DNA of 64,000 nucleotides from Paramacrobiotus metropolitanus. Its lineage: Eukaryota; Tardigrada; Eutardigrada; Parachela; Macrobiotidae. Positions 10,128-20,618 of the stretch are shown here, one piece after another. Location: assembly GCF_019649055.1 (NCBI RefSeq), contig NW_026570270.1, positions 186,001-250,000 on the forward strand. The letters run 5' to 3'. The notes beneath the pieces are model-generated. The model was not told where the DNA came from, did not search any database, and worked only from the letters and a program-made list of their open reading frames with translations. Each line of letters opens with the position of its first letter. The stretch's first letter is position 1. The position numbers were made by a program, and so were the translations under genes.

Positions 10128-11813
10128 ATGTCAGAATCAGCAGATTTAACTGTGAAACGAGATGGCTTTTGGCCATTGAGAAAAGTTGAATCAGAAAGAT
10201 TGCAGTCGAAAGCGGTTGAAAGCGGGTTTGACACTCGTTTTCAGTTTCCGAAGAAAGTTCCCCTTGGCTTAATGTATAGGGCAGTAGGGTTAGAACCTCC
10301 GGAGAAAAAGAGCGCGTACTGCAGTCAACAATGGGTTGACTGGGAAGACAAAAATTCAACGTTGGTAAGAGCTCCGAGTTACTATAGCACTTGGTTCTCG
10401 CACGAACGGTCTATCCCGTCAGCTTATTTGAATATGTCAGAAGCAGAGTTTAAAGCAGCAAAAGAATGGGCGACTTTGAATGTCACTGCGTATAAGGCAG
10501 AAGTGCAGCAAAGAAAGGAGTCAGGTACTGGTAAGAAATCTCGGGATACCATAGTTATGTCAGATGGGCAGTTAAACGCCTCGGTAATTATTGAGAATTC
10601 TGGGAATGCGGTAAGTGAGTCGTTGTTGGACTTGGAAGATAGTTCGGCTTCGAGTGCACAGAAAAATGGCATGACTCTGTCCAGTATGCAGTTGATTTCA
10701 AGTCAGTCAGTTGGTACGGTTAATCCTGGGAAACAGGTAACTCCGTCAGTGGTAAATCCAGATCAAGTGGTGAATCCGAGGAGATTGGTGATGTCGCAAC
10801 TGGTGAATCCACATTCAGTAGGGCAGTCAGTAAATATGCAGAATGCAGAAGTGGTCAGTAATGCGGTTGAAAATTTGAATTCAGCAGTGGTAGGGAATTT
10901 CGTAACTCCGTCCAATATGGCGAGAGAACGTAGTGCAGCGGCTCAAGTTAGCGATGAACGCGGGTTTGCTATGAGCAATGATCAGAATAATAATACGGTT
11001 GGCAGTAATTTCCTTGGTAATATTACGATGAGAGAAGGAACTCCTTTTTCTGAAAATTCAGATGATGAAAATAATACGGCGTTTAATTGTGAAAAGTCAT
11101 TGTTGGATGAAGATATTCCTTTCGATGAAAATGCGAATAATCTTTTGCATCCTCTTCAGTCAGATTTGCGGCATTTCATTTTTGAAAATGATTTTGATCC
11201 TTTAAATCAGGAATTTGCGCAAGAAGTAAGTGAGGTTGACGCTAAGTTGAAAGCTTCAAAATCGGAGCAAGAGGCATTAGCAGTCACTCGTGATTCATTG
11301 GGTACTATGATTCGGTGTACAAAAAATTATGTTGCATTGTGTCTTAGGCAATTGCAAAATAACGATGAGATTAATCGGTTGAATGAAATTTTGTCTAAAG
11401 ATGATAAATTGAAAAATAAATTACACGGTGATATTTCGGCTTTAAGGCAGCAGTTAACGGCAGTTCAGGCAAGTAATGCAGAACATGAGAAAAATGTCCG
11501 TACACTTTCGAATAAGTGTCAGGTGAATGAAAAACGTATTCGCGATCTTGAGGAGGAAGATTCTCAGTCGTCGAAGTTAATTTTGGAAAATCAGGAGCTT
11601 AGTGCTCAGTTGCGGTCAGTAAATGAACATTTGCAGAAAGTTAAGGCGGAAGCGTCAAAATTGCTTGGTTCGAGTAATTTGCAGGCTTTAGCTGTTTTCA
11701 AAGAAAATGAGAAGAAATTGCTTTTGGAAATTGAGCAGTTAAAAGTTAATTGTAAATTGGAATGTAATGCGAAAATTGTTGCGGAAAAAAGATTTGAAAT
11801 CAGCTTTGAGTAG
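10128..11813 (+). CDS. gag: Retroelement Gag N-terminal part, 561 aa with coiled coil
   Basis: The ATG at 10128 (context AAACAAAATG) opens a frame of 561 codons. Residues 1 to about 120 form a Trp/Tyr-rich region that I do not recognise. Residues 130-320 are a low-complexity Ser/Asn/Val/Gln linker, acidic around residues 310-340. Residues about 365-560 form a long heptad-like coiled coil ending in a Lys-rich stretch. The coiled coil carries on in the next frame (11767 onward), so this frame and the next encode one Gag precursor split at an A-run near 11790. The shift needed is +1. That could be a programmed frameshift, an inactivating one-base insertion, or a sequencing error in the homopolymer. 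Confidence 0.75.
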   Translation: MSESADLTVKRDGFWPLRKVESERLQSKAVESGFDTRFQFPKKVPLGLMYRAVGLEPPEKKSAYCSQQWVDWEDKNSTLVRAPSYYSTWFSHERSIPSAYLNMSEAEFKAAKEWATLNVTAYKAEVQQRKESGTGKKSRDTIVMSDGQLNASVIIENSGNAVSESLLDLEDSSASSAQKNGMTLSSMQLISSQSVGTVNPGKQVTPSVVNPDQVVNPRRLVMSQLVNPHSVGQSVNMQNAEVVSNAVENLNSAVVGNFVTPSNMARERSAAAQVSDERGFAMSNDQNNNTVGSNFLGNITMREGTPFSENSDDENNTAFNCEKSLLDEDIPFDENANNLLHPLQSDLRHFIFENDFDPLNQEFAQEVSEVDAKLKASKSEQEALAVTRDSLGTMIRCTKNYVALCLRQLQNNDEINRLNEILSKDDKLKNKLHGDISALRQQLTAVQASNAEHEKNVRTLSNKCQVNEKRIRDLEEEDSQSSKLILENQELSAQLRSVNEHLQKVKAEASKLLGSSNLQALAVFKENEKKLLLEIEQLKVNCKLECNAKIVAEKRFEISFE

Positions 11814-14800
11814 GGAACGTAAGCTTAATGCAACGCTTGAGGAGAAAGAGAAACTAATTCATTCAGTTGGTGTCAGAATTGACGGTAAAGATTCCGAAAT
11901 TCTTGATTTAATGCAGCGTATGGAAAAACTGCGAGTTGAAGCAGAAGAATTGAAAGGTAATCAGATTTCGCATGAAAGAGAGTGGAATTTCGAACCTGAA
12001 GTTCGTGTAGGTACGGGTAACTTGGCTTTTAATCAGCCACCGGCTCACAGCAATATTGCACAGATGTCAGGTCAGTCTCAGGGTTTTGTACCGAGCGGTA
12101 ACGTGAATAATTATGCTAGCGGAAGTAGTCAGTTTTACGCGGGTAATTCAGTCGGTAGCAGCAGCAATCAAGTTTGCGGGGGTGAAAACTCTCTCCGAGT
12201 TCCCTTAGTTTCGCGTAATGACAGTGGTCAGTTAAACGAACCGAGATCAGATCAGCCTCGTTCGGCAGCGTCTCGTGTTAGGCATCAGTCGCAAGATAGG
12301 CGGCATACGCAGGCGGTTAATGTAGGGCATGTTCCCTTGATTAATGTTGAAATACCGGTAAATAACGGTATCGATGATGACGGTAATGTCGACATGGAAG
12401 ACGTGAATGCAGCGCCGGTTGGTGGTTTGGCTGCACAGCAGAATGCGAATCCAGACTGGCTTGGTGTGATTAAAATTATGGCGGAGGCGATGAAGAATGC
12501 AAACTCCAGCAAGCCGAGTAATATGATGAAATTACAACCGTATGAAGGTAAGCGGAAGTCAGGTTCGATTGAACATTGGCTCACGCAAGTTGATCAGTGT
12601 CGATTGTCGAACGGATGGAGTGATAACGATACGTGCAGGCAAGTTGTTGGTGCATTGAAAGGTAACGCAGTATTATGGTTTCAAGGTTTACTTCGCGATA
12701 AACCAAATCGCGATTGGGAAAATTTTTATAAGAAAGAAATTCTTGAACATTTTAATATTGCGACGTCTCCGGCAGATATACGCAGGGGAATGACGGCAAG
12801 AATTTTTCGAGACGAAGATACAGTTGATAACTATGCGGATAGTTTCATTAAGTGGTTTAACGATTTGGAATTAGGCGATATTGAGAAAACTAGCATTTTG
12901 CTTGAAGGATTGAAAAGTAATAAGCCAGATTGGTACAGGCATTTATTTATCATGAATATTACTGATCCGTATGAATTGATTAAGCATATGAGAGAGTTGG
13001 AAAAACTTCAGAATATTCTCGGTGGTGAGAAAAAGTCTCCTGAAACTCAGCGTGTAAGTTCAGGCGGTAGCAATGGTTTCAGCGGATTTAGCGGCACTTT
13101 CAGAGGTAGCCGTGGTAATTATGGAAGTCGCGGTAATTATGCAGCGCGAGGTAATTCTTTCCGTGGTCAGTATTCAGGGCGTGGAAATTATACACGTCAG
13201 TATGGTAATTTTGGAAACAGTAACGGCGGTAACTGGAGTGGTCAGCCTGTTCAGATGGTTCCACCAGTTTATCAGAATCCGGTAGTTTTGCAGCAGCCTG
13301 TGTTGTCCTCAGTACAGCAACCAGTGTATGCTCCAGTTCAGTTGTCGAATCCAGTGCAGATGCCAGATCAGCAGTCTTTTGTTCAGGTAGCGCAACAGCC
13401 AGGTAGTATGGCGATGGCTCCGGTAAATAGCGGTCAGCCAGTTCAAAATTTTCAGCCCTTGCAGAATAATCAGAATATGATGAACTCACAGAATTTTCAG
13501 AATCAGGGTAATTTTAGGCAAATGGCGCCTATGAATAATTTTCGCGGACAGAATAATTTTAGACCGAGATTTCAGAACGGTAATAATTTTAATCGCGGCG
13601 GTTTTAATGGGATTAATGGTAATGGAAATTTTCGTCCTCGGTTTAACGGTAATTTCGGAAATGGTAGTAATAATTTTGGAAATAACGGCGGAAATTTTTC
13701 GAATGATATTCGAAATGATCAGCAGCAGAATAGTGGTCAGTTTAATGAGAATCAAATTCAGAGAGACAAGTGGAGATTGTCGAATGGTAGGGAAATTTGC
13801 TATAAGTGTCACGATTTGCATGCAGCGTCAGCATGTCAGCGACCCTTAGCGTATCCTCGATTGATCGAACCGACTACAGAAATGCTGCGACGTTATGGTG
13901 CGCAGGTAAATGTGATTGAGTTCGAATACGTATGGCAGAAGAAACCAGCGCAGTGCAACACGACGGAAGTTATCGATATGTCGAAGTATCCAGCGTCAGA
14001 ATTGGTAATTCATAAGCCGACGTTAGACGCGCAGGCGTGGTATTGCACGATTGATGTGAATTATAAGCAGGTTAAGGTCATGATCGATACAGGTTCGAGT
14101 ATTTCGATAATTTCTTTTCGATTAGCGAAGAAGTTAGATTTGCATATTTTTCTATGTCCGAGTCATGTTAAGGGTATGTTGGTAAATACGGCATATAATG
14201 GTCAGCACGCAGTTGAACCTTTGTCGACTTTAATTACTATTCATGAATTCGGTACGGCATTTGAGCATACGTGTTTGGTAAGCACAAATTGTGATCGTGA
14301 TCATATTATTTTGGGAATGGACTTTTTCGTCACGAAGCCTTTTATTTTGGACTTCAGTTCTATGACTTGGCGTATGATTCGTCAGAATTCGTTAGCAAAA
14401 CTTCATGAGAATGCGTTAAGGAAGACTTGCGATATGGATGAAATTGTCAGAGAGCATAATTTCGTAGAGTTAGCTCCAGTGCATACGTATTATGGTAAGT
14501 CGATTCCGGCTTTAATGCAGGCGAACATGTTGGGTTTTGCTCCGTATGCAGAATTTCTTCCGTACAAAACAGCGCATAATGTGTACATCGGTGCACCAGT
14601 CGATATTTGTCAGATGGAAATGGATTACGCGGTGAGAAAATGGCCGAGAGTTTCAGATTCGATTTGTTACGCAGACGTAGATAATTCGGAATCTCAGTTG
14701 AGTAATAATCAGCAAGCAGGTGGCGGTAAGCAAGTTTGCGGGGGTGTATCTCAATCCACCGCCCAGCAGAGAGAAGTTACGAACGATACGGCAGTAAATC

Positions 14801-16647
14801 GTAGTGTAAGGGATTCAGAATTAGCGGATGTTCGTAAGCGATATGATAAATTACTTGGTCATAATGATGAACCGGTAATTGTGAACAATCAGAATTTTCG
14901 CGGACAAAATAACGGCAGAATTTTTGAGGAAGAAGTTTTCAGTATTACGAACTCAGGTGAACAGCAAGTTTGCGGGGGTGAAAATAAGCGTGAGAATGTA
15001 CGCGGTAATGATGAGAATGTGCGTAGTTATGCGGTCCCACCCGCCCAAACCCTTCAGAATAATTCTCAGAATAAGAGTATTGTGCAGCGACGTACTTTTC
15101 CTGATTCGAATATGGTTAAACGTAATCAGCATTTTATGGAGAGAGGTATTAATCAGCCAGCGGTTAGTGGCGATAAAGCGGCTAATAATGGTAAATCTTT
15201 GACGATTGCGGGTAAGAAATTGAACGTAGTTCCAGTCGAACAGAATAACGGTAAGAGAGTGCCTGTTAAAAGTGCACAGTATAAAGTTGATTCTGATTGG
15301 AAACGTTGGATGATACCGAGACTTGATCCGGAAACGCGTGAGATGAAACCGAGTCTTGCGGACTTCAATAAGGTCACGTTTTGGCGAGCACAGCAGAGAG
15401 CGCAGGGTGACGCTAAGTGTTGGTATCATTTGCATTTAAATCCTCATAAGGCAGATACGAATTTCATTAAGGAAGAAATTAATTGGTTTACGATTTACGA
15501 TGGAGTTTTATGTCATAAGAATGAGGCGCGAGGCGCTAAACCACGTATTTTTGTACCGTATCATTGGCGTGTTAAATTGATTTTAGCAGTACATGCGGCG
15601 GTTAAGCACGAGAAAATTTTGAAAGATACTACGACTTATCGTCTTTTGGTTGAAAAATTCTATTGGCCGAATATGCTAGTTGAAATTGATCATGTCGAGT
15701 CGAATTGTAAGTTCTGTTATCCTGAGCATCGGGATACACGTCCTCCGAGACATCCAGATCCGGCAAGTAATGAGTACTTGCAGTCAGATTTGTCGAAAGA
15801 TGAAGTGGCAACTTGGGTTGATCCAAAATATACGAATAAGTTCGCGGTGTTGCAAGGAGAAACTGGAAATTTTGTCGATGGAAAATTTGTACCGGCTGAA
15901 GGCAATTACGATGTTGACCTTGGTAAGGCACCTGTCTCAGCGGAAGACCAGCGTGCTATGGCGAGAGCTATTTCTCGAGTGGATTTTGACGGTCCTATTC
16001 AGGTAAATAGTCCAGGAGTAATACGTGGTCCGTTACCGAGTAGTCTGTTGGATCCGATTAAGCGGAATAGAGTAGATGCGGCGTATAAGAAGAGTGATAA
16101 GCCGACGAAGGCTAAGAAAAAGGGTAAGAAAGTGACATTTTCAGGAATAGCTCCGGCAGATGATGATGAGTGGTCAGTTCCACCTGTTCAGTCGAATGTT
16201 AAGCAAAACGTTAGACAGTCGAATGTTGAGAAGAGAAATCTTCGGAATGGGTCTGTTCCTCGGAATGAGTCTGCTTTTCGGAATGAGCCTATAGTTGAGT
16301 TGAACAAAGACGTACCTGTGGTGAGCAATGAAACGGCACGTCTTGTGAATGAAGCGGCAACGAAGCAGAATAAACCGGCAATTGATTTTCGCACTATGGA
16401 AGTTTTTCCTCAATTTGCGGTTGATATTAAACCTCGGTCCAAAGGTGTGATTCGTGCTCGTATAAATAAGTCTGAATCTGAAATTGCTGATTTGGTGAGA
16501 AATGGTTTGGTTGAGCAAAATTTCGAGTATGAAGGTAAACGGTTTGGCAATTTGCTTCTGTTTGACGGTGTGATTGATGTTAATGAAAATGGGTGTATAA
16601 TTTTCTGTGCAAATTGGCAGTTTGAATTATCCTATTGCGAAATTTAG
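11767..16647 (+). CDS. gag-pol: Retroelement Gag capsid-nucleocapsid, retropepsin and integrase zinc finger
   Basis: 1626 codons in the +1 frame relative to the previous ORF, overlapping it by 47 bp. Residues 1-65 complete the coiled coil. Residues about 250-416 match a retrotransposon Gag capsid (KGNAVLWFQGL and LLEGLKSNKPDWY regions). Residues 430-670 are Gly/Arg/Asn/Gln-rich, RNA-binding-like. CYKCHDLHAASAC near 678 is a zinc knuckle with CX2CX3HX4C spacing. IDTGSSISIIS near 772 is the aspartic-protease active site, followed by HIILGMDFF. Residues about 1275-1320 hold an integrase H2C2 finger (HAAVKH, FYWPNM, CKFC). The C-terminus (1541-1626) is a linker module (KPRSKGVIRARI) of the kind found before RT in gypsy elements. 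RT and RNase H are missing between protease and integrase finger, so the pol order is scrambled. Confidence 0.85.
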   Translation: MRKLLRKKDLKSALSRERKLNATLEEKEKLIHSVGVRIDGKDSEILDLMQRMEKLRVEAEELKGNQISHEREWNFEPEVRVGTGNLAFNQPPAHSNIAQMSGQSQGFVPSGNVNNYASGSSQFYAGNSVGSSSNQVCGGENSLRVPLVSRNDSGQLNEPRSDQPRSAASRVRHQSQDRRHTQAVNVGHVPLINVEIPVNNGIDDDGNVDMEDVNAAPVGGLAAQQNANPDWLGVIKIMAEAMKNANSSKPSNMMKLQPYEGKRKSGSIEHWLTQVDQCRLSNGWSDNDTCRQVVGALKGNAVLWFQGLLRDKPNRDWENFYKKEILEHFNIATSPADIRRGMTARIFRDEDTVDNYADSFIKWFNDLELGDIEKTSILLEGLKSNKPDWYRHLFIMNITDPYELIKHMRELEKLQNILGGEKKSPETQRVSSGGSNGFSGFSGTFRGSRGNYGSRGNYAARGNSFRGQYSGRGNYTRQYGNFGNSNGGNWSGQPVQMVPPVYQNPVVLQQPVLSSVQQPVYAPVQLSNPVQMPDQQSFVQVAQQPGSMAMAPVNSGQPVQNFQPLQNNQNMMNSQNFQNQGNFRQMAPMNNFRGQNNFRPRFQNGNNFNRGGFNGINGNGNFRPRFNGNFGNGSNNFGNNGGNFSNDIRNDQQQNSGQFNENQIQRDKWRLSNGREICYKCHDLHAASACQRPLAYPRLIEPTTEMLRRYGAQVNVIEFEYVWQKKPAQCNTTEVIDMSKYPASELVIHKPTLDAQAWYCTIDVNYKQVKVMIDTGSSISIISFRLAKKLDLHIFLCPSHVKGMLVNTAYNGQHAVEPLSTLITIHEFGTAFEHTCLVSTNCDRDHIILGMDFFVTKPFILDFSSMTWRMIRQNSLAKLHENALRKTCDMDEIVREHNFVELAPVHTYYGKSIPALMQANMLGFAPYAEFLPYKTAHNVYIGAPVDICQMEMDYAVRKWPRVSDSICYADVDNSESQLSNNQQAGGGKQVCGGVSQSTAQQREVTNDTAVNRSVRDSELADVRKRYDKLLGHNDEPVIVNNQNFRGQNNGRIFEEEVFSITNSGEQQVCGGENKRENVRGNDENVRSYAVPPAQTLQNNSQNKSIVQRRTFPDSNMVKRNQHFMERGINQPAVSGDKAANNGKSLTIAGKKLNVVPVEQNNGKRVPVKSAQYKVDSDWKRWMIPRLDPETREMKPSLADFNKVTFWRAQQRAQGDAKCWYHLHLNPHKADTNFIKEEINWFTIYDGVLCHKNEARGAKPRIFVPYHWRVKLILAVHAAVKHEKILKDTTTYRLLVEKFYWPNMLVEIDHVESNCKFCYPEHRDTRPPRHPDPASNEYLQSDLSKDEVATWVDPKYTNKFAVLQGETGNFVDGKFVPAEGNYDVDLGKAPVSAEDQRAMARAISRVDFDGPIQVNSPGVIRGPLPSSLLDPIKRNRVDAAYKKSDKPTKAKKKGKKVTFSGIAPADDDEWSVPPVQSNVKQNVRQSNVEKRNLRNGSVPRNESAFRNEPIVELNKDVPVVSNETARLVNEAATKQNKPAIDFRTMEVFPQFAVDIKPRSKGVIRARINKSESEIADLVRNGLVEQNFEYEGKRFGNLLLFDGVIDVNENGCIIFCANWQFELSYCEI
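12171..12184 (+). repeat. Internal copy of the polypurine-tract motif (1)
   Basis: AGTTTGCGGGGGTG shares GTTTGCGGGGGTG with the motif abutting the right LTR (33147-33159). It encodes VCGG in the Gag frame. A role as a second plus-strand priming site is inference. Confidence 0.5.
14733..14746 (+). repeat. Internal copy of the polypurine-tract motif (2)
   Basis: An identical 14-mer AGTTTGCGGGGGTG lies downstream of the protease region and again encodes QVCGG. Confidence 0.5.
14967..14980 (+). repeat. Internal copy of the polypurine-tract motif (3)
   Basis: A third identical 14-mer, about 220 bp after the second, encodes QVCGGEN, as does copy 1. Confidence 0.5.
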
Positions 16648-18245
16648 CTTGCGAGTGTTGGGCAAAAAAACTCGTTAATAGGAAAGTAGGTGTCGATAAT
16701 ATTGACCGAGATACGGAGGAAATGGTCAGCAAACTCGAGTCTAAGCATTTGGTGTCGGATTCTACTTTCGGAACCCCAGCGGTTATTGTCCAGAGGAGTA
16801 ACGGGTCAGTAAGTTTAACTGACGATTGGCGGAAATTATCGCATGGAATAAAGGATTTACCGAGGCGAGAGTGTCAGGTAGCCACTATGGAAACAAAGAA
16901 GGTCGTTAGTACTGAAGCAGTAAAGGTTAGTAGTGGACCGCCAATTCAGAACGGTAGGCAGGAAATCGATATTAGTATTGAAGGCATGTTCGAGAGTGTG
17001 CCCGAGTCAGAACTAAATATAGTAGTTTTAGGAAAGCAAAAGGTCGTGGAAACTGTGCCGATCCAGGCAGTACAGGCGGTTAAGGAAGTTGTTTCAGTAC
17101 CGGCAATACAAAGTCAGAAATCAGTAGAAATTAATACGGCAACTATGAAGCGTTTAGCAGATTTTAGTAAATTAGGGTTAGTACCTCAATATCCGATCGA
17201 AATTCAGCCGAGAAATAGGGGAGTTATACGTGCTCGTATTAATAAATTCGGAAGTGAATTAGCAGAATTAATTAAAGGCGGATTATTGGAGCAGAATTTC
17301 GAGTATGAAGGTAAAAATTGCGGTCTATTATTGTTTTGTGACGGTATTGTTAAGTTTGATGAAAATGGTTATTGCGGTATAATTGTTGTGAATAATTCGG
17401 ATGATTCGATAGATTTATCTGAAAATTTTTATTTGGGAAATGTTGTTCCTGTTGAAGAAATTTACTCAGAAGGCGAAAACTATTATGTAGTTAGTAGCGG
17501 CAGTCAAGTACAGCATGTTGATGCATGTACAGTTGAGAAGCCGGCGGTAGTACATAAGCAGGTTGAATCGGAAGTCAACCTCATGGCAGTGCAACACAAC
17601 GTTGTTGAAGAGTCTGTAGTACCAGTAAATGTAACAGGTTATGTGGAAGTACCAGTAGAGTTGCGTGGTAAATACGTAACACCGCAAGAGGAATCTAAGA
17701 AAGCGGAAGCTCAATGTATAGAAGTTGTTAAAAATGACGAATCTAAAGTGAAAAGTAAGCGGTCAGGGAAATCTAATAGTTTGCCTAAATGGACTAGACC
17801 GAAAACGAATGATGGTGACGAATTTTACTTTCCGTCTAATGCGGAATGGGACAGTAAAGCTTTTTGGTTGGAACAACAACAGAGGTGTGTAGATATTCAG
17901 TCATGGCGCAATTTCTATAAAAATCCGAAGAATGTAGATTCTGAGGCAGTACGTGCGGAAGTTAATTCGCTGTTAGTGGAAAATAATGAACTTGTTCGTC
18001 ATAAAACGCCTGGTAGTGAGCGGTATAATTCGCATATTTTTATCCCTTTCCAATGGCGTGAGAAGCTTATGTTAGCTACGAATAAACGGGTTAATTATGA
18101 GAAAGAATTCGGTCCAGATATGACGATATTTAAATGTTTATATGAAGTTAAAAGATATTATTGGCCTAATATGAGAGAGGAAATTGAAAAGTTTGAAAGC
18201 AAACTCCCTAGGCATATTTTTAAGCAGAAATGGGGTACGAGTTGA
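16635..18245 (+). CDS. Degenerate pol continuation: RT stub, second linker, second integrase-finger relic
   Basis: The frame is open for 536 codons but has no ATG near its start (the first in-frame ATG follows about 28 codons in). It was therefore probably read on from the preceding frame by a -1 shift, or is a decayed continuation. Residues 25-75 resemble the first finger of gypsy RT: a helix, then FGTPAVIVQRSNGS and DDWRKL, equivalent to the conserved SPxxxVxKKDGSxRxCVDYR block. The catalytic palm (YxDD) never follows. Residues about 172-275 repeat the linker module (QPRNRGVIRARI, ending GNVVPVEEI). Residues about 455-530 repeat the integrase-finger region with YYWPNM, but the paired His and Cys are lost. 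The module therefore occurs twice in tandem with most of RT deleted. Confidence 0.65.
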   Translation: MRNLACECWAKKLVNRKVGVDNIDRDTEEMVSKLESKHLVSDSTFGTPAVIVQRSNGSVSLTDDWRKLSHGIKDLPRRECQVATMETKKVVSTEAVKVSSGPPIQNGRQEIDISIEGMFESVPESELNIVVLGKQKVVETVPIQAVQAVKEVVSVPAIQSQKSVEINTATMKRLADFSKLGLVPQYPIEIQPRNRGVIRARINKFGSELAELIKGGLLEQNFEYEGKNCGLLLFCDGIVKFDENGYCGIIVVNNSDDSIDLSENFYLGNVVPVEEIYSEGENYYVVSSGSQVQHVDACTVEKPAVVHKQVESEVNLMAVQHNVVEESVVPVNVTGYVEVPVELRGKYVTPQEESKKAEAQCIEVVKNDESKVKSKRSGKSNSLPKWTRPKTNDGDEFYFPSNAEWDSKAFWLEQQQRCVDIQSWRNFYKNPKNVDSEAVRAEVNSLLVENNELVRHKTPGSERYNSHIFIPFQWREKLMLATNKRVNYEKEFGPDMTIFKCLYEVKRYYWPNMREEIEKFESKLPRHIFKQKWGTS

Positions 18246-20618
18246 GGAAACTGTACATTGCAGTATAAGTGTTGTTAATTTTAGTAGACATGAAATGATG
18301 TAGTGAAGCGGCGTGTACGTAGGAGCTGCAATAAGCGCCTATAGTTGCATAATCAGTAGGCAGTGCTTAATAATGAGAATTCGTGTTGAAATTAGCGATG
18401 TGAAAATTTTTATTGTGGAAATCAGTAATCGCATGTAGTGTATTGGCTTAAGTGCACTTCCACAATGCTGTCAGCATTATGATTAATTAAAGATTAATAG
18501 AGCTGTATGAAGTCAGAGCAATGGTGAATTTTGAAATAAATTTTTGTCGAATATTGTAGTGCATAGGCAAATTCATAGGGACAGTTGGCTTCAGTTCACT
18601 GAAAGTCCAGTCAATTTAAGAGACACAGCGGTTAATTGAGTCTTATGCAGCATTTAAATGGAAACTTTAAATTTTTCCTTTTTACTTAGGAACATATGGT
18701 ACAATATACTTGTAAGCAGAGGAAATTAGGTCGTATGAGTTATTATTGTTTTGCGGTATGTGGAAATCAGAGTTCGGTGTTGTGGAGAAATTGTAGCTTA
18801 AAGGCTAACGAAGTACTGCATGTCGTTCAAAGCGCTCATCACACTAAATGTGTAACTATGAACGATGTTAGTCAGCAGCAGGCTGGCTAAGATAATTTTC
18901 TTTTACTGAAACTTCGTAGTGTATTGGTCCAGTGTGGATGGTGATAGATGCAAAGTACGGACAAAGAATATCCTGGTTGTTTGCGTATGAATTTGCAAAT
19001 TTAAACAATTTTTAGAATCACGGCATAGTTTTTATGAAATCGTAGCAGCATAATTCGGTTGCAGTATGACTTTAAATAATAGGAGTAAATATGGAAGTTG
19101 TAGTGAAATGGTTATAAGCATTTCAAATCCATTCGAGTAATGTTCTCACAGCTCAAGTAAACTTGAATGACAGATTAAGTCGGCGCTTCGGCGACTTAAA
19201 ATTTTATTTTTGCGTATAAACGTAGCGAAGTGAGTGTTTGGCAGATTCCCGTTGAACATAGCGTTGGCTTAACAAGAAAAACAATGGTTAATGAAAATTC
19301 AGGATTCATCCTTCCTTTTTGTGAAATATCGAAATGAGGAATAATGTAGGATAATCTTCCCATAAATAGCGGACATGCTATTTTGCAGTATGATTCTGAT
19401 CTTGAGTGCAGATGGGGTGAACCGTAGTGTTATGGCTAAAACGCAGGGAATTCCATATATTGTTGTTTGAATCAGTCATTGATGCAAATGTGGATCTAAC
19501 CAGTACAAGGCGGTTAAAGAAATTTAAGTTTTTTATGCACAAAATAGTTTTTGCACAAAAGATGTCGGTAAATTTTTAAAATTAGTGAACAAAAGGAAGT
19601 AAGAGAATGGGAGATTATGAATCGGTATCTGCTAGAAGTATAGCAAGTATTTGAATATTGCAACATGATTTCGAGTAAAGTTAGATACAGTAGTGAGTCG
19701 TAGTACTGGGGTTGAAACCCAATCCGATATCCGTTTAAAGAACCAGATCAGTTAGTATAGTAGCGGATTTTGCCAGCGCTAAGGTGGCTTGAAATTTAAG
19801 TTTTTGCGGATTTACTTAGTATTAAGGCTTGGTGAGCAGCAAGCCATCCACGGCACTAAGTCTTTAAAAGTACGCGTCAAAGTGCGCACGTTCCGATTAA
19901 AAGTGAAAATGTCAGAATTTAATTTTTTGATTTGGAGAATATGTTTTTACATAAGGAGATTTTGTTTTGGAGCGAAAAGCATCAAAAGAAGTGCGAAGGA
20001 ATAGTTTTGGATGCGGTTATGAAATAATGCATATTGCGGCATGTGTGGTTTATTTGTAGTAAATATGAAATTTCGTAGAATACTGGCGTTAAGGTTCAGT
20101 ATCTGCTGGTCTCGAAACGGTACGCATACTTCACTTTGAAATTCGAGCAAACGATTATTGAAATTTATTTTTATCACGAGTTTGTAGAATTGCGGCAGAG
20201 CACGGAGTGGCCGTCTCAAGCCAATGCAGTATGTGAAAATTGGTATTAGCAAATGTGGAAAAGTGTGGTGTAATGACAGCTGCAGTTCTTCTATGCTATT
20301 GTTGTCAATTAGCAGCTAGTAAAATAAAGGGAAAAGTTCGTATTTATTTTTCAAGATAATAATAAGAGAAGATTAAGTTTTTCATAAAAAGCGGATAATG
20401 TAAGAAAATCGAAATGCTTATGGAGTATGTGTATTTTTGACGAGAAACGGGTTGCAAGTCACGCAAAAGCCGTTTGATGACGTAATTCTCAGCACGTGCC
20501 AGATGAGCGGTCAGCAGTAGTGTGCTTTGTGGGTCGCGGAGTTTTGTGTTTAAACAGTGTAGTTTAAACAGTGTAGTTTGCGCGGTGTAGAACTGTCCAT
20601 TAATTTTGATGGTGAATT
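18246..20618 (+). other. Retroelement region after pol, no gene recognised
   Basis: 2.4 kb of AT-rich sequence with only short open frames, none convincing. GTAG, GCGG and CAGT words recur. Near 19706 there is a box-B-like GGGGTTGAAACCC preceded by CGTAGTACTG, perhaps an outlying tRNA-like module. Confidence 0.5.

Noticed and set aside
18696-18890. A 64-aa frame with several Cys after pol (possible zinc finger).
   Set aside because: The Cys/His spacing fits no known finger, and the flanks are stop-rich.
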